Source: Microbacterium natoriense (GTDB lineage Bacteria > Actinomycetota > Actinomycetes > Actinomycetales > Microbacteriaceae). From it: 64,000 bases of DNA. Position 1 is the first letter of the stretch; each line of letters starts with the position of its first letter. The notes under the pieces are model-generated. The model ran no database searches and had not been told where the DNA came from. It worked only from the letters and a program-made list of their open reading frames with translations. Below, in pieces: positions 17,623 to 25,857 of the stretch. The stretch lies in NCBI RefSeq assembly GCF_030816295.1, contig NZ_JAUSXV010000001.1:868001-932000 (forward strand), in the 5' to 3' direction. The position numbers were made by a program, and so were the translations under genes.

Positions 17623-20175
17623 TCACAGCTGCCCGACTCCCGTCACGGTGACGATCGCGGCACCCTCCTCATCGGATGCAGCGAGGTCGACGGTCGCCGA
17701 GATGCGCCAGTCGTGATCGCCGGCGGGGTCGTCGATGATCTGATGCACGGTCCACGCGGTGGCGCCCTGGGTGATCAGCAGCAGCTGCGAGCTGCGGGCG
17801 TCGGGACCTGTGAGGATCTCGTCGTGCTCGGCGAAGTACGCGTCGAGCGCGGCATCCCACCCCGCGGCCCCGAACGACGGATCGAGATCGGCGAGAGCAT
17901 CCACGTCCTCGCGGGCGGCGAGCTGCACGCGGCGGAACAGCTCGTTGCGCACCAGGATGCGGAACGCGCGCACGTTGGACGTGAGGCGCTTGGGGGCGGG
18001 CGGGACGATCGGCTCGTCGGAACGCGCTGGGTCCCTGAGCTTGTCGAAGGGCAGGGACCCAGCTCCCGACACGAGCTCCTCCCATTCGTCGAGGAGGCTC
18101 GAGTCGACCTGACGCACGAGTTCGCCCAGCCATTCGATGAGGTCGCGCAGATCGTCGTTCTTGAGTTCTTCAGGGATCGTCTGCGAGGCGGCCCGATACG
18201 CGTCGGAGAGGTAGCGCAGCACCACGCCCTCGGAGCGGGCGATCTTGTAGTACGCGACATATTCCCCGAACGACATGGCCCGCTCGTACATGTCGCGCAC
18301 GACCGACTTGGGGTGCAGTTCGAAGTCGCGGATCCAGGGCTGGGCGGCGCTGAAGGTCTCGAACGCCGCGCCGAGCAGCTCGTCGAGGGGCTTCGGATAG
18401 GTGATCTGCTCGAGCAGCTCCATGCGCTCGTCGTACTCGATGCCCTCGCGCTTCATCTCGGCCACGGCCTCGCCGCGGGCGAGGAACTCCTGCTGGCCCA
18501 GCACCGCGCGCGGATCGTCGAGGGTCGACTCGACGATCGAGACCATGTCGAGGGCGAATCCGGCCGAGTCGGGATCGAGCAGATCGAAGGCCGCCAGAGC
18601 GAACGGCGACAGCGGCTGGTTCAGCGCGAAGTTCGGCTGCAGGTCGACCGTGAGGCGGATCTCGAAGCGTTTCGTCTCGGTCGCTCCGCTCGCTCGCTCA
18701 ACGACCGGAACCTGCTCCACGACCCCGGATTCGAGAAGAGTGCGGTAGATGCCGAGCGCCCGCAGGGCGAGTTCGCGCTGACGCGCACGCGGCTCGTGGT
18801 TGTCGTAGATGAGCGAGCGCATGTTGCCGAACACGTCGCCGCCGCGGGCGATCACGTTGAGCATCATCGCGCTGGTGATCTGCATGTGCGAGGTGAGGGT
18901 CTCGGGCACCGCATCGATCAGCTTGCGGAACGACGGCTCGCCCCACGACACGAAGCCGTCAGGGGCCTTCTTGCGGATCAGTTTGCGCTTCTTCTTGGGG
19001 TCGTCGCCGGCCTTCTTGATGGCCGCCGCGTTCTCGGTCTCGTGCTCTGGAGCCTGCGCGACCACGGTGCCGGCGGTGTCGTAGCCCGCGCGGCCCGCTC
19101 GCCCGGCGATCTGGTGGAACTCCCGCGCGTTGAGCTGACGCATCCGCGTGCCGTCGAACTTCGTCAGCGCCGTGAGCAGCACCGTGCGGATCGGCACGTT
19201 GATGCCGACGCCAAGCGTGTCGGTGCCGCAGATGACCCGCAGCAGCCCGCGCTGGGCGAGCTGTTCGACCAGTCGCCGGTACTTCGGCAGCATGCCCGCG
19301 TGATGCACGCCGATGCCCGCGCGCAGGAATCGCGAGAGCGTCTTGCCGAAGGCGGTGGTGAACCGGAACTCTGCGATCAGCGCCGCGATCTGATCGCGCT
19401 GCTCGCGCGTGGCGATCTTCGTGCTCGACAGCGCCTGCGCGCGCTCCATGGCGGCGGCCTGCGAGAAGTGCACGACGTAGATCGGCGCCTGGCCGGTGCG
19501 CAGCAGGTCTTCGACGGTCTCGTGGATCGGCGTGAGCTCGTAGAAGTAGTGCAGGGGCACCGGGCGTTCGACGCCCGTGACGGATGCCGTGTCCCGCCCG
19601 GTGCGCCGCGTGAGGTCGGCGGCGAGTTCGGTGACGTCGCCGAGTGTGGCCGACATGAGGATGAACTGCGCCCGCGTCAGCTCGAGCAGCGGCACCTGCC
19701 ACGCCCAGCCGCGATCGGGGTCGGCGTAGAAGTGGAACTCGTCCATCACGACCTGGCCCACATCGGCATCCGCGCCCTTGCGCAGCGCCAGGTTCGCGAG
19801 GATCTCGGCGGTGCAGCAGATGATCGGAGCGTCGGCGTTCACGGACGAATCCCCCGTGATCATGCCCACGTTCGCTGCTCCGAAGATGTCGACGAGCGCG
19901 AAGAACTTCTCGCTCACGAGCGCCTTGATCGGAGCGGTGTAGTAGCTGCGGCGGCCGTCGATCATCGCGGCGAAGTGCGCGGCGACGGCCACGAGCGACT
20001 TTCCGGTGCCGGTAGGGGTCGACAGGATGAGGTTGTTGCCGGAGACGATCTCGATGACCGCTTCGTCCTGTGCCGCGTACAGGCTGATGCCCGTGGCCTC
20101 CGCCCACTCGACGAACGCCAGATAGACGGCATCCGCATCGGAGCCGTCAGGCAGGGAGGTGTGGTCGAGGAGCAT
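17623..20175 (-). CDS. Ski2-like DEAD/DEAH helicase with DUF3516 C-terminus
   Basis: An 850-residue superfamily-2 helicase. STPTGTGKSLVAVAA is motif I, VMDEFHFYAD is motif II (DEFH), LMSATLGD is motif III, and HQIAGRAGRAGYD is motif VI. The rest matches the long DUF3516 extension of actinobacterial RNA helicases. Two short dispersed repeats are read in frame: residues encoding GSLPFDKLRDPARSDE (repeat at 18026-18063) and VVERASGATETKRFE (repeat at 18668-18708). It starts at an ATG at 20175, 85 nt downstream of deoD on the same strand. Confidence 0.92.
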   Translation of the reverse strand: MLLDHTSLPDGSDADAVYLAFVEWAEATGISLYAAQDEAVIEIVSGNNLILSTPTGTGKSLVAVAAHFAAMIDGRRSYYTAPIKALVSEKFFALVDIFGAANVGMITGDSSVNADAPIICCTAEILANLALRKGADADVGQVVMDEFHFYADPDRGWAWQVPLLELTRAQFILMSATLGDVTELAADLTRRTGRDTASVTGVERPVPLHYFYELTPIHETVEDLLRTGQAPIYVVHFSQAAAMERAQALSSTKIATREQRDQIAALIAEFRFTTAFGKTLSRFLRAGIGVHHAGMLPKYRRLVEQLAQRGLLRVICGTDTLGVGINVPIRTVLLTALTKFDGTRMRQLNAREFHQIAGRAGRAGYDTAGTVVAQAPEHETENAAAIKKAGDDPKKKRKLIRKKAPDGFVSWGEPSFRKLIDAVPETLTSHMQITSAMMLNVIARGGDVFGNMRSLIYDNHEPRARQRELALRALGIYRTLLESGVVEQVPVVERASGATETKRFEIRLTVDLQPNFALNQPLSPFALAAFDLLDPDSAGFALDMVSIVESTLDDPRAVLGQQEFLARGEAVAEMKREGIEYDERMELLEQITYPKPLDELLGAAFETFSAAQPWIRDFELHPKSVVRDMYERAMSFGEYVAYYKIARSEGVVLRYLSDAYRAASQTIPEELKNDDLRDLIEWLGELVRQVDSSLLDEWEELVSGAGSLPFDKLRDPARSDEPIVPPAPKRLTSNVRAFRILVRNELFRRVQLAAREDVDALADLDPSFGAAGWDAALDAYFAEHDEILTGPDARSSQLLLITQGATAWTVHQIIDDPAGDHDWRISATVDLAASDEEGAAIVTVTGVGQL
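18026..18063. repeat. Dispersed palindromic repeat inside the helicase gene
   Basis: Perfect 12-bp arms GCTGGGTCCCTG (18026-18037) and CAGGGACCCAGC (18052-18063) flank a 14-bp spacer that reads AGCTTGTCGAAGGG. Related copies occur at 54211-54233, 54880-54902 and 56998-57022. It is translated in frame as part of the helicase, between the helicase core and the end of DUF3516. Confidence 0.8.
18668..18708. repeat. Second dispersed repeat type inside the helicase gene
   Basis: The segment CGTTTCGTCTCGG followed by CGCTCGCTCAACGACCGG recurs between ganS and ganP (44272-44300). Here it is translated in frame as VVERASGATETKRFE. It lacks the palindromic arms of the ganS-ganP copy. Confidence 0.7.
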
Positions 20176-20260
20176 CCTTCGATCATCCCTTATGCCCGGT
20201 TCCGTGCCGGCATCCGTCCTGACCTCGGCGTGAACCGCGAGAGCGGAAGGGGTGTGCAGC

Positions 20261-20974
20261 TCAGACCGCTGTCGCCGCCTGCAGGGCGATGCGGATCATG
20301 TCGCCGAAGGTCTGCTCGCGCTCCTGCGCGGTCGTCTCCTCGCCGGTGATGATGTGATCGGAGACGGTGCAGATGCTCAGCGCCCGTCGGCCGTAGTACG
20401 CCGCGAGTGTGTAGAGCCCGCTCGTCTCCATCTCGACGCCGAGCACCCCGTGCTGCACGAACGGCTCGGTCAGCTCGGGTCGTGTGCTGTAGAACTGGTC
20501 GCTCGAGAACAGCAGTCCCACGTGCACGGCGGACTCGAGCGGTTCGGACTCGCTCGCCTCGACCGCGGCCCGCAGTAGCGGGAAGTCGGCGACGGGGGCG
20601 TAGTCGAGTCCGTGGAACCGCACGCGGTTGATGCCCGAGTCGGTGCATGCGCCGTTGGCGATGATGATGTCGCGCACCTTCAGCTTCTCCGTCAGCGCGC
20701 CGCATGAGCCGACCCTGACGATGGTCTGCACATCGTAGGAGTCGAACAGCTCGTTCGCGTAGATCGCCATCGACGGCTGGCCCATGCCAGAGCCCTGCAC
20801 CGAGACCCGGTGGCCGTTCCAGGTGCCGGTGAAGCCCAGCATCCCCCGCGTCTGCGTGTACAGCTCGGCGTCCTCGAGGAACGTCTCCGCGATCCACCGG
20901 GCCCGCAGCGGGTCACCGGGGAAGAGGACGATGGGGGCGATCTGGCCGGGCTCTGCGGCGATGTGCGTGCTCAT
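20261..20974 (-). CDS. deoD: Purine-nucleoside phosphorylase, DeoD type
   Basis: A 237-residue hexameric-type enzyme that splits purine nucleosides with phosphate into base and ribose-1-phosphate. LFPGDPLRARWIAE is the phosphate-binding start, GMGQPSMAIYANEL and RVGSCGAL are the nucleoside site, GVEMETSGLY binds ribose, and the base-contacting acid is in VSDHI. The ATG at 20974 was chosen because the family starts at about this length. It is divergent from putP. Confidence 0.93.
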   Translation of the reverse strand: MSTHIAAEPGQIAPIVLFPGDPLRARWIAETFLEDAELYTQTRGMLGFTGTWNGHRVSVQGSGMGQPSMAIYANELFDSYDVQTIVRVGSCGALTEKLKVRDIIIANGACTDSGINRVRFHGLDYAPVADFPLLRAAVEASESEPLESAVHVGLLFSSDQFYSTRPELTEPFVQHGVLGVEMETSGLYTLAAYYGRRALSICTVSDHIITGEETTAQEREQTFGDMIRIALQAATAV

Positions 20975-21093
20975 GGCCTCAGCGTAGCCAGCGCCTGTGC
21001 ACGCCGCGCCGCGCAGAGGGTTGGCGCCGGCATCCGTCTCTGACACCATCGGAGCACGGATGCGGTGACCTGCGCCGCACAGGAGGGACGACG

Positions 21094-22608
21094 ATGTCCG
21101 ATCAGATCTTCATGTACGTGGCGCTCGGCGTGTACTTCGCCGGGATGCTCCTCATCGGCTACATCGCGTTCAAGCGCACGGACGATCACGAGGACTACAT
21201 GCTCGGCGGGCGCAACCTGCCGCCGTGGGTCGCGGCGATCAGCGCGGGTGCGGCCGACATGTCGGGGTGGCTGGTGATGGGCCTTCCCGGCGCCATCTAC
21301 GCCGCAGGTCTCATCGAGGCGTGGATCGCGATCGGTCTCACGATCGGCGCCTACCTGAACTGGCGTCTGGTCGCGCCCCGCCTACGGGCGTACACCGAGG
21401 TCTCGCGCAACTCGATCACGATTCCGAGCTACTTCGAGAACCGTCTCCGCGACTCGACCCGCTCGCTCCGGGTGGCCTCAGGCCTCATCATCCTGGTCTT
21501 CTTCACGCTCTACATCTCCTCGGGCATGGTCGCCGCCGGTGTCTTCTTCGAGAGCTCCTTCAACGGCGACTACATGTTCGGGATGCTCCTGGTCGGCGCG
21601 ATCACGCTGCTGTACACGCTGTTCGGCGGATTCCTCGGTGCGTCTCTCACGGATGTCGTCCAGGGCCTGATGATGGTCATCGCGCTCGTCGTGGTCCCGG
21701 TCGCGGCCGTGATCGCGATCGGCGGACTGGGCGAGACGAGCACGCTCATCGCCGACACCGCGGGTGCCGGACACCTCTCGCTGCTCGGGGGCACCGCCGT
21801 CACCGGCGGGACGATCCTCGCGATCGTGTCGGCGCTGGCCTGGGGGCTCGGCTACTTCGGTCAGCCGCACATCATCGTGCGCTTCATGGCGTTGCGCACC
21901 CCGCAGGAGGCGAAGAGCGCTCGCCGCATCGGCATCTCGTGGATGGTGGTGTCGATGCTGGGCGCCGTCGTGTCGGGCCTCGTCGGCATCGCGTACATGG
22001 CGCAGCGCGGCATCGAGCTCGACAATCCCGAGACGGTCGTGCTGCTGATGTCGCAGACTCTCCTGCATCCGTTCGTGGCCGGCCTCGTTCTCGCCGCTGT
22101 GCTCGCGGCGATCATGAGCACGGTCTCGAGCCAGCTCGTGGTGTGCTCGTCCGCCCTCGTCGAAGACCTCTACAAGGTGGCGCGCAAGACGCCTCCCTCG
22201 CAGAAGCGGCTCGTGCTGATGGGGCGGCTCGCGGTGCTCGTCGTCGCGATCGTGGCGATCGTCCTCGCGATCAGCCCGAACGACTCGATCCTCGGACTCG
22301 TGTCGTTCGCCTGGGCGGGCTTCGGCGCCGCGTTCGGCCCGATCATCCTGCTGAGCCTGTTCTGGCGCAAGCTCACCAACTGGGGCGCGCTCGCCGGCAT
22401 GTTCGTCGGCGCTGCGACGGTGTTCATCTGGAAGGCGCTGAACACCGGGCTGTACGAACTGCTCCCCGCGTTCGTGCTCGCGTTCGTGGCGGCGATCGTG
22501 GTCAGCCTGCTCACCTACAAGCACAACGAAGAGATCCAGCAGGAGTTCACCGACACCGGAGCGATGCTCGCCGTGCCCCGGCCGCACGCGGTCGGCGACA
22601 CCCCGTGA
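21094..22608 (+). CDS. putP: Sodium/proline symporter PutP
   Basis: A 504-residue SSS-family transporter with 13 helices. DMSGWLVMGLPGAIYAAGLIE matches PutP helices 2 and 3 that form the sodium and proline sites (shown in part), and LAAIMSTVSSQLVVCSSAL carries the conserved Ser/Thr of sodium site 2. It imports L-proline with sodium. The ribosome site AGGAGGG precedes the ATG. No putA is adjacent, and it stands alone. Confidence 0.93.
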   Translation: MSDQIFMYVALGVYFAGMLLIGYIAFKRTDDHEDYMLGGRNLPPWVAAISAGAADMSGWLVMGLPGAIYAAGLIEAWIAIGLTIGAYLNWRLVAPRLRAYTEVSRNSITIPSYFENRLRDSTRSLRVASGLIILVFFTLYISSGMVAAGVFFESSFNGDYMFGMLLVGAITLLYTLFGGFLGASLTDVVQGLMMVIALVVVPVAAVIAIGGLGETSTLIADTAGAGHLSLLGGTAVTGGTILAIVSALAWGLGYFGQPHIIVRFMALRTPQEAKSARRIGISWMVVSMLGAVVSGLVGIAYMAQRGIELDNPETVVLLMSQTLLHPFVAGLVLAAVLAAIMSTVSSQLVVCSSALVEDLYKVARKTPPSQKRLVLMGRLAVLVVAIVAIVLAISPNDSILGLVSFAWAGFGAAFGPIILLSLFWRKLTNWGALAGMFVGAATVFIWKALNTGLYELLPAFVLAFVAAIVVSLLTYKHNEEIQQEFTDTGAMLAVPRPHAVGDTP

Positions 22609-22618
22609 GCGCCTCGGC

Positions 22619-23275
22619 TCAGCCCTGGCGACGCACGATCTCGCCGATCCACGCGGGTGCGAACGGCGAGGTGCAGCCGGGCGCGGTCGGATAGTCGGCG
22701 AGCACCTGCAGGCGCTCGCCGATGTCGAGAGCCCTGGCCCTCAGGCCCGGGTGGTGGATGCCGATGGTCGCGAGCGTCTCGTTCATGGCCCACTGCTTGC
22801 GTGATGGAGAATCTTTCATGTCCCGCTCGATCTCGTCGAGAAGGGCGTCGAGGTCGAGCCCCGTGGGAGACTTCGCGACGCGCACCGACGTCAGCGACCA
22901 GCCCGCCGCAGCGACGGTGTCGTCCCGATCGCCCATCCATCCCTCGCGCAGCTCTTCGGCGAGCGGCGTCTTCTTCAGCACGTAGTTCACGAACCAGTCG
23001 TTGACCTTGGGCGGCTGCGGTTCGCGAAGCATCTCGTCGAGATCGGATGCCTCGAACTGCCGCGGAGAGCAGATCAGCAGAGCCAGCAGCCGTGCCGGTG
23101 TCTCACCGGTCGCCCACAGCTCTCGAGCCAGCTCGGGTGAGGTCTTGATCTTCTTCGCCAGCGTTCGGAGCCTGGCGAGGTTCATGCCGTGATCGTCGCC
23201 GCGCTTCTCGTTCGCCGCCCGCACCTTCGGGTCCTCGAGCGCGGCGAGCTCGGCCAGGGCTTCTTCGAGCGTCAT
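22619..23275 (-). CDS. DNA alkylation repair protein (AlkD/HEAT-like)
   Basis: A 218-residue all-helical protein with HEAT-like repeats. Typical AlkD-family segments are GMNLARLRTLAKKIKTSPEL, ELWATGETPARLLALLI and DWFVNYVLKKTPLAEEL. Such proteins remove bulky or cationic alkylated bases. The conserved Asp/Trp of AlkD could be represented in WMGDRDDTVAAAGW, but this needs alignment. It converges with putP (10-nt gap). Confidence 0.8.
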   Translation of the reverse strand: MTLEEALAELAALEDPKVRAANEKRGDDHGMNLARLRTLAKKIKTSPELARELWATGETPARLLALLICSPRQFEASDLDEMLREPQPPKVNDWFVNYVLKKTPLAEELREGWMGDRDDTVAAAGWSLTSVRVAKSPTGLDLDALLDEIERDMKDSPSRKQWAMNETLATIGIHHPGLRARALDIGERLQVLADYPTAPGCTSPFAPAWIGEIVRRQG

Positions 23276-23422
23276 CCGTCCAGGCTATTCGTCTCGGGTC
23301 GCATGGACGGCTTTTCTGCGCATGAATAGCCTGACCTGCGCGATTCGAACGGCCGCCCGCACGAGACGTGGGAGGGTTGCGTGTGAGGGAGGGCGCATAA
23401 GCGTCATGTGGAGGGGTTCGCA

Positions 23423-24868
23423 GTGAACAGGTTCTTTCAGAGGTCCGTCGGACTGGCGGTGATCTTCATCGTGCTTCTGGGCGCGGGGCTGCTGGTCTGG
23501 GGCATCGTCGTCACCGATCCGCCGGCCCTGTGGGACCCGGTGCATCTGACGCTCGCCGGCATCTGGCAGCTGATGTACAGCGCCGAGCTGCCGAACCTCG
23601 GGGTCATGGCGGCGGCTCTCGGGCTTGCGCTGCTGATGGTGCTCTTCGTGGTGATCAGCGAACGCGTAGTCGCCAGCCGCTATCGCAAGGCCGGCACCGA
23701 GGTCACCAAACTCACTCTCGCGCCGCGCACGGTGATGGAGCGCACGCGCGGCGTGTTCGCGGGCGAGGCGACCGTGACGGTCCTGATCCCGGCTCACAAC
23801 GAGGAGAAGTCGATCCCCGCGACCCTCGTCTCGCTCATGCAGCAGAGCACACCGCCCGATCGCATCCTCGTCGTGGCAGACAACTGCACCGACCGCACGG
23901 TGCAGGTCGCCAAGGAACACGGCGTCGACGTCTTCCAGACGGTCGGCAACACGCACAAGAAGGGCGGCGCGCTGAACCAGGCGCTGCAGGACCTGCTGCC
24001 GACGCTCGGCGACAACGACACCGTGATGGTGATGGACGCCGACAGCCAGATCGGCGACGACTTCCTCACCGAGGCGATCCGGCGGTTCACCGAAGACCGT
24101 GCGCTGATGGCCGTGGGCGGACTGTTCGAGGGCGAAGACGGGCACGGGCTGCTCGGTCAGTTCCAGCGCAACGAGTACATCCGCTACCAGCGGGAGATCC
24201 GCCGCAGGAAGGGGCGCGTGTTCGTGCTCACCGGCACGGCATCCGTGTTCCGCGCCTCAGCCCTGCGCGCGGTCGCCGAGGCGCGCGGCAGCCAACTCCC
24301 GGGCATCAAAGGCGAGGTGTACGACACCTTCGCCCTCACCGAGGACAACGAGCTCACGATCGCGCTCAAGTCGCTCGGGGCCCTGACGATCTCACCTGTC
24401 GCGTGCACGGTCGTCACCGAGCTGATGCCGGGGTGGCGGATGCTGTGGGCTCAGCGCCTGCGCTGGCAGCGCGGCGCTCTCGAGAATCTCGGCGAGTACG
24501 GGTTGACCCCGCAGACGCTGCGGTACTGGGCGCAGCAGATCGCGATCGGCTACGGCGTGCTGGCGCTGTTCAGCTACTTCGCGCTGATCCTGCTCATGAT
24601 CCTCGCGATGGACACCTGGGTGTGGTTCCCGTTCTGGCTCGGCATCGGTGTGCTGTTCGCGATCGAGCGCACCGTGACGGCGTGGAAGGGCGGCTGGCGA
24701 GCGCGCCTCGTCGCCGTGCTCATCTTCCCCGAGCTGATCTACGACTGCTTCCTGAACCTCGCATTCCTCAAGGGCGTGTTCGAGATCGCCTTCGGCCGCA
24801 GGGCCACCTGGAAGCACGTGGATCACGGCGGGGCGCCAGCCGACGCCGCGAAGGAGGTCTCCTCATGA
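23423..24868 (+). CDS. Family 2 glycosyltransferase (processive polysaccharide synthase type)
   Basis: A 481-residue membrane enzyme. Two N-terminal helices precede the GT-A domain: VLIPAHNEEKSIPAT, the DxD in VMDADSQIG, the acceptor TEDNEL and the QRLRWQRG motif. Three or more helices follow (about 350-440). This is the layout of BcsA and PgaC-like synthases. I chose the GTG at 23423 since GGAGGGG lies 7-13 nt upstream. Its stop overlaps the small gene by 4 nt (24865-24868). No PilZ domain is visible. The c-di-GMP genes next door suggest control by that signal. Confidence 0.88.
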   Translation: MNRFFQRSVGLAVIFIVLLGAGLLVWGIVVTDPPALWDPVHLTLAGIWQLMYSAELPNLGVMAAALGLALLMVLFVVISERVVASRYRKAGTEVTKLTLAPRTVMERTRGVFAGEATVTVLIPAHNEEKSIPATLVSLMQQSTPPDRILVVADNCTDRTVQVAKEHGVDVFQTVGNTHKKGGALNQALQDLLPTLGDNDTVMVMDADSQIGDDFLTEAIRRFTEDRALMAVGGLFEGEDGHGLLGQFQRNEYIRYQREIRRRKGRVFVLTGTASVFRASALRAVAEARGSQLPGIKGEVYDTFALTEDNELTIALKSLGALTISPVACTVVTELMPGWRMLWAQRLRWQRGALENLGEYGLTPQTLRYWAQQIAIGYGVLALFSYFALILLMILAMDTWVWFPFWLGIGVLFAIERTVTAWKGGWRARLVAVLIFPELIYDCFLNLAFLKGVFEIAFGRRATWKHVDHGGAPADAAKEVSS

Positions 24869-25074
24869 TGGTCGGAACCGGCATCCTGCTGCCCGAGGCA
24901 TGGCTGCAGACCGAGTGGTTCAGCGTGCTGGCGACGTTCGTCGCGATCAACACCCTGATCTACGTCGTGCTCGGTGTGATCAAGATCATCCCGAAGTTCC
25001 GCCTGCGCCGCTCGTACAGCGGCGCGAGCAGGAGGTCAGAGACCAGGAGCATCCACCCCGATGCTCCGGTGTAG
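24865..25074 (+). CDS. Small single-TM protein coupled to the glycosyltransferase
   Basis: A 69-residue protein with one hydrophobic helix at about 18-40 (FSVLATFVAINTLIYVVLGV) and a basic Arg-rich tail. Its ATG overlaps the glycosyltransferase stop and AAGGAGG lies 7 nt upstream, which supports real translation. Its last 39 nt overlap the 3' end of the EAL gene on the other strand. It may be an accessory subunit of the synthase. Confidence 0.75.
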   Translation: MMVGTGILLPEAWLQTEWFSVLATFVAINTLIYVVLGVIKIIPKFRLRRSYSGASRRSETRSIHPDAPV

Positions 25075-25785
25075 ATCGGCGAGCAGCTCGCCGATCTGAG
25101 AGGCCGAGGCGGGGTAGCCGAGATGGTAGCCCTGGGCGTAGTCCGAGCCGAGCTCGCGTGCACGCTCTACCTGCTCCGCATCGGACACGCCCTCGACCAG
25201 CACGCTCGCTCCGGCGGAGCGGGCCGCGGCCAGAAGGGCGGCGAGCCGGGTCTTCGCGTCGTCGTCGTCGGCGACCTGCCAGAACAGTGCGCGATCGATC
25301 TTCACGACGTCCGGTTGGAGAACCGCGATCCGTCCCTCGTCAGCACACACAGCGCCCGCGTCGTCGACGAGAAGGCTGCCGCCGAGGCTGGTCACCCTCT
25401 CGCGGACGGCGCTCAGGTCGGCTGTCGTGGCGCCCTCGTAGATCTCCAGCCCCCACGGGCGGGTGAGATCCCGCAGCATGTCGGCCAGCTCCGGGCGCAG
25501 CATCGTCGCCCCGGAGGCGTTGAAGGTGACCGACATCCCGGCGGGAAGCTCGCTCATCGCCTCGATCGCCTGCTCGATCAGGAGAAGCTCGAGCTCTGCT
25601 CTGATGCCCATCGATCCGGCCCGGTCGAGGTGGAGGGGCGGAGGCGCCCCGTCTTCGAAGCGGGCGAGCGCCTCGAACCCCACGACGCGCCATTCTCGGA
25701 GGTTCACGATCGTCTGGAAGACGATGTTCGCGCGGGGGAACTCGGCGAGGATCCCTGCAGCGTCTGCGCGCCCGCGACTTGTCAC
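25036..25785 (-). CDS. EAL-domain c-di-GMP phosphodiesterase
   Basis: A 249-residue stand-alone EAL protein. The catalytic residues visible are EAL at 38-40 (GFEALARF), Asn in TFNASG, Glu in LEIYEG, Asp in LVDDAG, Lys in VKIDR and Glu in LVEGVSD, so it is probably active and splits c-di-GMP to pGpG. The usual DDFG reads DDAG. The start is a GTG at 25785. It is divergent from the GGDEF gene and converges on the small protein. Confidence 0.88.
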   Translation of the reverse strand: MTSRGRADAAGILAEFPRANIVFQTIVNLREWRVVGFEALARFEDGAPPPLHLDRAGSMGIRAELELLLIEQAIEAMSELPAGMSVTFNASGATMLRPELADMLRDLTRPWGLEIYEGATTADLSAVRERVTSLGGSLLVDDAGAVCADEGRIAVLQPDVVKIDRALFWQVADDDDAKTRLAALLAAARSAGASVLVEGVSDAEQVERARELGSDYAQGYHLGYPASASQIGELLADLHRSIGVDAPGL

Positions 25786-25857
25786 GGTTCACCTTATACC
25801 CCGCGGCGTGAGCGCTCCGAGTAGGCTGGACGAGAGGCGCGCACCTGGGGAGGATGC

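Noticed and set aside
17578..20349. Very long open frame opposite the DUF3516 helicase
   Set aside because: It is Arg/His/Asp-rich, has no domain, and is a by-product of high GC and third-position bias in the helicase on the other strand.
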